A DNA stretch of 64,000 nt from Gnetum montanum (lineage: Eukaryota; Streptophyta; Gnetopsida; Gnetales; Gnetaceae), in the NCBI GenBank assembly GCA_015680685.1, contig MNCI01026530.1, positions 47,212 to 111,211 on the forward strand, written 5' to 3'. The notes below the pieces were generated by a model. That model was not told where the DNA came from, ran no database searches, and saw only the letters and a list, made by a program, of their open reading frames with translations. Made by a program: the position numbers and the translations under genes. This document shows, one piece after another, positions 57,046-64,000 of this stretch; within the stretch, counting starts at the first letter, position 1; every line of letters begins with the position of its first letter.

Positions 57046-57960
57046 TCATCCTCTCTCAAATGTGCTATGTGCATAGATTTTTCTAGGTTCATAATAAGGA
57101 CTGGTTGGTTGCACATAGACTAGTATTCTCCTATTAGAGTACTCATTTGGATTTTCTAAGAGTTTCCAACTTCCCTTGATTGATGGTTTCAGATTAAGGG
57201 TTGGAAGTTGGTGACACTCTTGCTCTAGTGCATCTATGCTTTCTTCATGGGCACAAGTTGATCCCCCAGTTAGTTCCATGCATATGGTGGGTTGATCTCT
57301 TGATTAGCTGTCAACCACTAGGTGTTCTCTTGTTGTTTGGTTTCTACATACAGGCACTTTTGTATGTTAACTTCCTGGGCACACCGATTGCATGCAGGAG
57401 ATGTTGAATGCTCCTATACACTATCACCCACTGTATCACTATATGTGATGCATGGAACCTTCTTCTTCTCATTCTTTCCATAAGTATTTTCCTTAGATAT
57501 TTCCAAGGAAAGATCGTGGATTCCTGGGTATGCGTTCATGGTACTCAGCCATGCCCTTCCCATTATTATTGAAAAGTCCCCCTATCATTGTTGACTTGTA
57601 TCACTAGGAAATCAGCTGGGTATGACTAACCACACACAGTGGTAACAATGTCCTCCACCAATCCCAAGGGAATAATGATGGAATGGTTAGCCATCTCTAA
57701 GAGAATATTGCTCTCCTTTAGTGGAGGCAAGTTCTAGGCTTTCTACATTTCTTGCGATATCAAGTTGACTCCGGAACCTGAGTCAAGAAGAGCTTTACAT
57801 GGTTCATTCCCAGTGACTTGGAGATAGATTAGGGGGCTTTCAAGATCATAGATTTTTCTGGGAAGGTGGCCTACCTTAATCCAGTTAGTGATGGTATGTG
57901 TTAACATAACCGTATGCATTAAGCTCTGTTGTTGGTTTGAAGGGAGCTCCAAAGCCTTAT
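57046..57960 (-). pseudogene. protease remnant fused to integrase C-terminus (pol deletion) in G
   Basis: On the minus strand the protease region has ALLDSGSGVNLIS (about 57790, intact DSG) followed by the linker EESIDALEQECHQLP. Near 57150-57120 the sequence passes directly into the integrase C-terminal segment (YVQPTSPYYEP, compare VNIQQTKPFHEP in B). RT, RNase H and nearly all of integrase, about 2.5 kb in B and E, are missing. Confidence 0.75.
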
Positions 57961-58111
57961 TTGATGGAGAAGCGTTTGGAGGTTCAACCGCTTGTGGTTG
58001 TGAGAGCTTGTTTGGAATTGTGGTTCTAAAGAAAGGTCTTCTCTTTGTACGGTTGTTAGAACTAGTAATGGGTTGAAGGTTTATTGCTCTTGTAGCATTA
58101 TGTTACTGTGG

Positions 58112-60445
58112 TTAAGTGGGGAGTTCCCCTTGCATCGCTAGAGCAGGTAGTAGTGGAGCTATAGGTGTAAGAGTGGTGGATGGATTCGAAGGATGGTATG
58201 CATGTGGCATGTCTCTCCCAGGAGAAGGATTCTTATAATACTCCTGAGCTTGGTAGTGATGTTGTGGGGTCACGTGATCAACGGAGTCACTTGGAGAGAT
58301 TGGCTGCTGCACGTAGTAGCCGTATAGATCCGGTTGCCGATAAGGGTATTGTTGCCTAGGTGGTGGCATCCCCCATGACTGTGGGTATTGCCACTACTGG
58401 TTTTCTTCAATAGGTTGTGGTGGAGTTCCACTTGGATAATATGTTAACAGTTGGTGGAACTGCCTTGGGCTACCTTGGGGATAAGGTAACCGACGGGGTG
58501 CTTGTTGTTTGTTAAGTCTTGGGTTGAGTGCATACACCCCAGACTCTTGTAGATGTGAGATTATTGGGCAACATCCCTTAGGATGGTCATATTGGCATAT
58601 CTCACATCCACCATCATCATCCGTATTGGAATCCACAACCTCTTCAGTGATAGTCATTTTACCCTTACCTTTGTTATGTGCATGGTCCAAATCCCTCTTC
58701 TTTTTCTTATCATGGTCACTACTTCGCTCCTTAGACTCCTCTACGATTTTTAAAAAAATTTCAAATCTACTATCTAAGGAGTCTCACATTTGATCTACCT
58801 TAGCTAACACTTTTGTTGTTAATTTCTAAAGTGACAAGGTTTTCCTACTCACCAACTCTTCAAGTGGTGACTCATCCTCCTCCTCACAGAATCTTACTTC
58901 CCTCTTTCGGAGGGAAGGATCGTGGTTATACTCTTCTGCATTTTCTCTCTTGCATAGCTCTCCTTCTTCCTTAGCTACTTGCTCCAACAATCTATGAACC
59001 TCATGGGACCTAAGTTCAGATAATCTCTCTTGGGCATATGTCCCAAGGGTTCTCCTGGTTTCATGTCTTAGCCCATCTATGAGACGGTGTAGTTGATCTT
59101 GTTGTGCATAACCATGGCCTGGGCAACGATGTAGCAATGCATACTATCGGCCCATGGTAGCATTCAAGGGTTCGTGATTACCCTACTTCCATCCTTGGAT
59201 CTACTTTCACAAGTTGGACACTCGAGAGTACATTTGATATTTATCATTAAATAATTCTAGCATCGTACTCCACCTTCGAATGGATTCTAGTTCTAAGGAC
59301 CGATACCAGCTTTTCACTTCTTTTATGAGTCTCCTTGGGAACAACTTTAATTTTTTCCACTCATTTTCAATGTTTTGCAAGGTGCATGCATCGTGGAATG
59401 CCTGTAAGTGGTTCTGCAGATCAACATTGTATCCCCCTTCAAATCGTGGGATATTATTCATGTTTAGTCTCTTGATCTGGCTATCTTTTTGGTAACTTGT
59501 AGGTATTCTAACCACCTTTGTAATGTCTAACATGCTTTGGGTTGCAAGTAGGGGTTCATCATGGTCATCTCTCTCATGGCATCTATGATGTCTACATGGT
59601 TCCCTACTTTCCCTTCTTCCATGTCGTGATTCCCTAGAATTCCCTTGTCCTTGCTTTCGACTCTCTCGTCAAGGTCTCTCATTTTTCTTACCCTTTTCCT
59701 CATGGTTAGGTTCTTTATGACTACGTCCTAATGTTGAAGGAGAGGGTAAATGGTGTGATGAAGGTGAAGAGGAAGGAGAACCATCACCATGACAACGTTT
59801 TCTACCTTCCCTTTGGTGATCTCAACCCCAATCGTGATGACGATCAGAATGCTTACCCTTATCTTGTGTTTGTGTTCCCTCATTGAACACTTGATGTTTG
59901 TGGGAATCAAAACCAAGGTTGTGAATCGTGGAGCGAAGGTTCTGATACCCTACTTCCTCACTATCGTTAGGAGGAGGAACATCATTTTGTGAAGAACCTA
60001 TTGAGATAGGTTCACCACTCTTAATTTCTCTTATGACGGGCAAAGCATTATGGGGTCCCTTGCCCTTCAACAATGTGTGGTAACTCTCCTACTACGAGTC
60101 CAATTGATGTTGTGCTTCTGTGGGATGGTAGTCCCTTACATTGTAATCGAACACAATGTACTCAGCATATAATTGTGACATGCTAATTCGTGCAAGGGCA
60201 CGAAGGAGCATGTTGGGGGCTACTTTGTCTAGAGGCAACACTATGTTGCCCTCCAAGTCTCTCCAACGCAGTTGTTCATCTTGATGGAAGAAAAAGATAA
60301 AGTTAGGTATATATTCATCATAATGAATATATACCACACTAAATTGTTGAGGAACTGGTGGTTCTTGGTTATGTATGTTGTTCCATCGACTGTCTCTAGT
60401 GTTGGTCCTAGGCAGTGAAGTGCTTTTGTGTGGAGAAGAAGACAT
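58112..60445 (-). pseudogene. gag of element G
   Basis: Starts MSSSPHKSTSLPRTN at 60445. The capsid-like domain lies at about 59533-58900 (MLDITKVVRIPTSYQ, then FNDKYQMYSRV, then LIDGLRHETRRTLGTYA). The knuckle region CEICQYDHPKGCC is near 58600, followed by a Pro/Gln/Tyr-rich tail (PQSWGMPPP) ending at 58112. A few stops and frameshifts; better preserved than gag of E. Confidence 0.85.
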
Positions 60446-60569
60446 TTTTATCTTACTCGGTGTGTTGTTTACCGTTATGTTATATTTTCATTTGATCAAC
60501 CCTAAGGGTTCGTTTTAGCTCCCAACGATGTAAATGATTTCCTATGTTCTACGTAGCGCACAAACAACT

Positions 60570-60591
60570 AAGTCCCCAACAACGGCACCAA
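60570..60591 (-). promoter_or_regulatory. Primer binding site of G
   Basis: The minus strand reads TTGGTGCCGTTGTTGGGGAC, close to the perfect tRNA-Asp site in A with three C-to-T differences. Confidence 0.75.
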
Positions 60592-61393
60592 TGATGAGTG
60601 GCGCGGTACCCATACACTCAACCATATGAATACGAGCGTTACACGCATGATCCAGTCGAACTCCAAGGACTAAGTGCTTACGTGCCTTATGGAACACTCA
60701 AGGTTGGTCAATTGTTGTTTTCCCAGACTTGTATTTTCAAGATTGTATGGTTAAGTAAGTCTGAGGTATATGATTTGTATGTCTTTTCTCTTTTAACGCC
60801 TATGCTAAGAGGTGAAGGGTGAAGAGACTAAATAACTAACTTTCACTAACTAAGTTCTAATTTTCCTAGCATCAATATCCATTCCCACTTACCATACACA
60901 CCCTGAACCAGTGCAACGTTATTGGGATTACCAAACGCTATTCTTTACTGGGTTACCAAGCGTAGCACATGTGCTTAAAGCGGTCATACTGAATGCACTT
61001 AACTAGGAGTTGAGGGTTAAGAGAGATTAATTAACTAAGAAAGCATTTAAACATTTAACATTAATTAATTCCTATTTAGCTTAGTCCATGCACTGCAAGG
61101 TTTATCAGAAAGTTTGTCTTTATTTCCGTACACAAATGTGTGCTAAAGTACAATTTGCTCGAATAAAGATTCGTTCACTTTGAGACTCCTACTGTGAGCA
61201 CATGGAAATTATTCTATCTCTGGAATGGTAAAACTTCCAGAGTTTCACTAAGGACCTAGATCTAGATGGAGAAACAAGGGATAGCCACCTCTTATTTATA
61301 GACAAGACGATAAGCTACGATATCGTGTACGCGACGAGCTACGATATCGTGTACGTGATATCGCAGGAACCAACACGATATAGCGTCCCATCA
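60592..61393 (-). repeat. 5' LTR of element G
   Basis: 802 bp, TGATGAGTGGCG to CGTCCCATCA. TATAAATA near 61297. Its ACGATATCGTGTACG unit is repeated (about 61317-61372), whereas the 3' LTR has a single version. Confidence 0.9.
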
Positions 61394-62473
61394 CCTCCCT
61401 TTTGCAAAATACCAAGTGATCATATACCTTGCTATCATGATGCTCTGTTGGTTGTCTATCATTGGGATGAAATAATGCAATGTCACTAATCAGAGGTGTG
61501 GACTTGGTTTTGATCATGAAGCGAAGGGCTAATGGTACTTTAATCATGCACAATACTTAGGATTCATTGTGCCTAGGGTAGGTTACCTCACATCTCGATC
61601 TTTATAATCCCCTCTGTAATTCATCTCATCTCATAGTCCAAGTGCTTCTAACTTGTGTCTTATGTTGCATAGAATTCATACCTCATAGCGGTGGTACTTA
61701 ACATGTGTGTGTTTTGTTGCACATGTGCAAATTGCGTTTAACCCTTCTAGTGCCTATGGACATTTTAAGGTGTGGTTACGCAAGGGCATGATAGGTTGGA
61801 ACCTACTTTGGGGAGGACCCACTTGTGTAACTTTTGTACTTTGTACTTGTTGCACACCACCACATCATTTTATACCCTCCAAGTTTTCCATTGCCAAATC
61901 TATTCTTTCCTTTGTCATCATTTTAATTGAACATTCCTTAGAACCACTACATGTCCTTTTTCCTCATCCTTTTCAAAGAACTTCATTGTATGACTCCACG
62001 TCATTACACTTTTGGTTCCTTAATTTCCACTTACCCTTATCCTAGACCTTTTAAATCTACCTCAAATCCTCTAATTTTGGCCCTAAAATTTGAAAAATCA
62101 GAAATTCTACTAAGTACCCTATCTTGGTTGGGACATGATATTGGGTACTCGGTATTGGGTCTAATGCAATATTGGGTATGCGCAATCGCATAAGCAATAT
62201 GGTGTCTATAAAAACTATATGTATGGGACCCTCACGCATTATAGAAGACATTTTCAATAGTTGACATGGGGGTGTTCAAATTTTTCTTCCATGATTTTTA
62301 GCTATATGCAAATCTAAATTCAACCTTCAATATTTTGCCCTTTGATGCTTCGATTCTTTTCTGATTGAACCTAATTAAACCTAAAGTGTTTATCTTAGTC
62401 ATGGGGGAAGGGTACTGTAGAACTTGCACATAATTTTTTCAAAATTTGCTATCACCTGAAGGATACCATAGGG
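61394..62473 (+). other. Spacer and leader of element H
   Basis: Non-coding. It holds the internal promoter (GATATT/ATATTGGG motifs at 62147-62200, TATAAAA 62207-62213) and a PPT-like AGTCATGGGGGAAGG (62398-62412). Confidence 0.6.
62207..62213 (+). promoter_or_regulatory. Internal TATA box of H
   Basis: TATAAAA, 267 bases upstream of the donor at 62474; the spacing in D is 270. Confidence 0.55.
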
Positions 62474-62723
62474 GTAAGTACTATTAAAAATTCATGCCAA
62501 GTTAATTTTCTTCCTTCATCCAAATCATCTAAATTATTATATGAGTCAGCTAAATAGATCAAGTCTGACATTAAAACTTTTAGGGTAACTTCCTTGAAAA
62601 CTTTCTAACCCTAGAATCACACTAAGCAAAGAATTAAACATTTATTAAAGGTAAGAGTAAGGTATGGGATAATTGAATTTCTTTAAATAACCTTATTAAT
62701 AATCGATCTTTGTGTGATTATAG
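62474..62723 (+). other. Predicted 5'-leader intron of ORF2 in element H
   Basis: Donor ATAGGG/GTAAGTAC, acceptor GTGTGATTATAG directly before the ATG at 62724. 250 bp, collinear with D. Confidence 0.55.
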
Positions 62724-64000
62724 ATGACCCCTAAAAGAGGACAGTAGGGAGGACCTTCTTAAGGTGCAACTAAATTCCCAAGAGGAGGTAGAGACCAAGA
62801 ACCTTGAGTAGAACATGCAGAGCAGGAGGCCCACTCATGTAGCATTCATCAAGAAACCCCTGCAACAGTGTAATCTAGCCATGCAAAAGGTGGCAAAGTT
62901 AAAGCCTCGGAATCATGGCAACATCTTACGCTATCCCCTAAATGTCTCCAAGCCATTCCGGAGAAGACCACCTTTGCAGCTATGATAGTGGAGCTTAATT
63001 TTGGGCCTTTCACTGAGTTCACCCCTAAACCAGTGAAGACTCAGCTAAAGGCATCTCCACTATGGCCCATCCTCTTAGAGAGTAGTGATCGATATTTGGG
63101 TGAAATGTATCAATTCTAGCATGCTAAGGAGGAAGGCATCGTTGCCAATGTAGGTGGTGTCTCCATTGATTTTCTGCAAAGGCCATTGCAAAGGTCCTAA
63201 ATCTTCGAAACAAAGGACCAAAAGTTGCTCATTTGTCTACTCATTCAAACACAAACACAAGGAAATTATGGTTGAAACAGGCCTACAACAAGGAGAATAA
63301 AGTTTACAGAGAATTAACCCTAGAAGAGAGGATTTACTTTAAAATCAACACTTATCACCTTTTCCCCACCAAAGGTTTAAATAGATTATCTACTTATGTA
63401 GTGTGGGGCAATGCAATTTTGATGGGAAAATTTAATGTGAATATGCCCCATTTATATCTAATGAAGATATTAAGGTGATTTGAATAAAGAAAGATAGGGA
63501 AGCTTTCTTTGCCTTTCCCTCGTCTTATTAGGAAGCTATGCGGATGTGTTGGGATCTTAGGCTACACATATGATGTTCCTAAGAAAGCCCAAAATGCTTC
63601 ACATGCTGAACTGCTCAAATCGTTGGTGCCTAAGAAAGATGTTGGTGAGTAGTTAGAATAAGGGGAAGAGTAAACGGTTGGGCCCACTATGCCTCAAATG
63701 GTAAGACCCAACCAACAACAAGAAGCGAGGCCCAGCACACAGCCCATAAGCTAGTAAGTTCAGCAATCGCCACCACTGCAACAAGACTATCGGTCATCTA
63801 TCAGTCATCTCCAAACAATTGCCAAGACAGTCAATTGGGAAAGCCATCATGTTGCAAAATTATTCAAGATCATTGATGAAATTGTATAGCCCACTATTTT
63901 GGCTGACCCTACAAGTGGACATATTTCATTGATTTCAGGAGGAGAGTCCTAGTGGTCTCAGCAGATCTCTAGGAATGCTGCATCTTTTCAGGTCAGGTTG
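62724..64000 (+). pseudogene. ORF2 of element H (partial, interrupted)
   Basis: Starts MTPKRGQ, then a stop at codon 8 at the same place as in D. The PTPD/ATHILA-ORF1-like domain follows (WLKQAYNKENKVYRELTLEERIYFKI, shown split: WLKQAYNKENK and TLEERIYFKI), then TYHLFPTKGL and MGKFNVNMPHLYL. A frameshift near 63172 and several stops break it. The Gln/Pro linker runs to the window end; the coiled coil lies outside. Confidence 0.75.

Larger units (their letters stand above)
54397..61393 (-). mobile_element. Element G: pol-deleted Athila/Tat-like retrotransposon
   Basis: On the minus strand: 5' LTR (61393-60592), PBS, gag (60445-58112), protease remnant fused to the integrase end (about 57960-57046), 3' spacer, PPT and a 3' LTR (55120-54397) lacking its last 36 bp. 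No target-site duplication is readable: the left side is kinase copy 2, the right side is interior of element H. Confidence 0.85.
61394..64000 (+). mobile_element. Element H: 3' part of a D-type pol-less retrotransposon
   Basis: Collinear with D from about 36570: spacer, internal promoter, leader intron, ORF2; it runs off the window. Its LTR and gag are missing on the left, where G begins directly. Confidence 0.8.

Overview
This is a gene-poor, repeat-dense stretch of a plant nuclear genome. The evidence is Athila/Tat-type Ty3/gypsy LTR retrotransposons with a tRNA-Asp-type primer binding site, plus a spliced receptor-like kinase gene of the LRK10L/WAK-related type (GUB_WAK_bind ectodomain, transmembrane helix, Ser/Thr kinase). 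The density of old nested elements suits a large-genome seed plant, possibly a gymnosperm, but the sequence alone does not fix the species.

For reference I name the elements A-H and X. A (1-5924, minus), C (26578-34162, minus), D (24962-41762, plus, split by C) and H (61394-64000, plus, cut by the window) belong to one family: LTR, gag, spacer, then a second gene (ORF2) in place of reverse transcriptase and integrase. B (11789-17517, minus, 5' part lost), E (41928-51869, minus, complete) and G (54397-61393, minus) are pol-type relatives; G has lost most of pol by internal deletion. F1 (18104-18984) and F2 (24709-52334) are copies of one solo LTR. X (9796-11788, plus) is a decayed Ty3/gypsy (chromovirus-like) gag-protease-RT remnant. 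Nesting is fixed by target-site duplications: F2 (ATAAT), then D inside F2 (TGAAT) and E inside F2 (ATTAC/ATTCC), then C inside the gag of D (CTTGT).

The host locus is a tandem array of receptor-like kinase genes. Copy 1 (21026-23242, three exons, 652 residues) looks intact but its 5' region contains an assembly gap with a duplicated 444-bp block. Copy 2 (53326-54426) has an intact ectodomain and is cut inside the transmembrane segment by the LTR of G. The intergenic flank exists in three versions (7420-9795, 17518-19200, and 23243-24708 continued at 52335-52600), so D, C and E expanded the spacing between the two genes by about 27 kb.

The most unusual system is the A/C/D/H family. It has a gag, no pol, and a large ORF2 (full length about 930 codons in D) made of an N-terminal domain resembling the putative plant transposon protein / ATHILA ORF1 families and a long coiled coil. 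ORF2 seems to have its own TATA promoter, with the same GATATC palindrome cluster found in the LTRs, and a roughly 250-bp intron in its 5' leader ending directly at the ATG. These elements presumably depend on pol-type relatives such as B and E, with which they share gag and a non-coding spacer.
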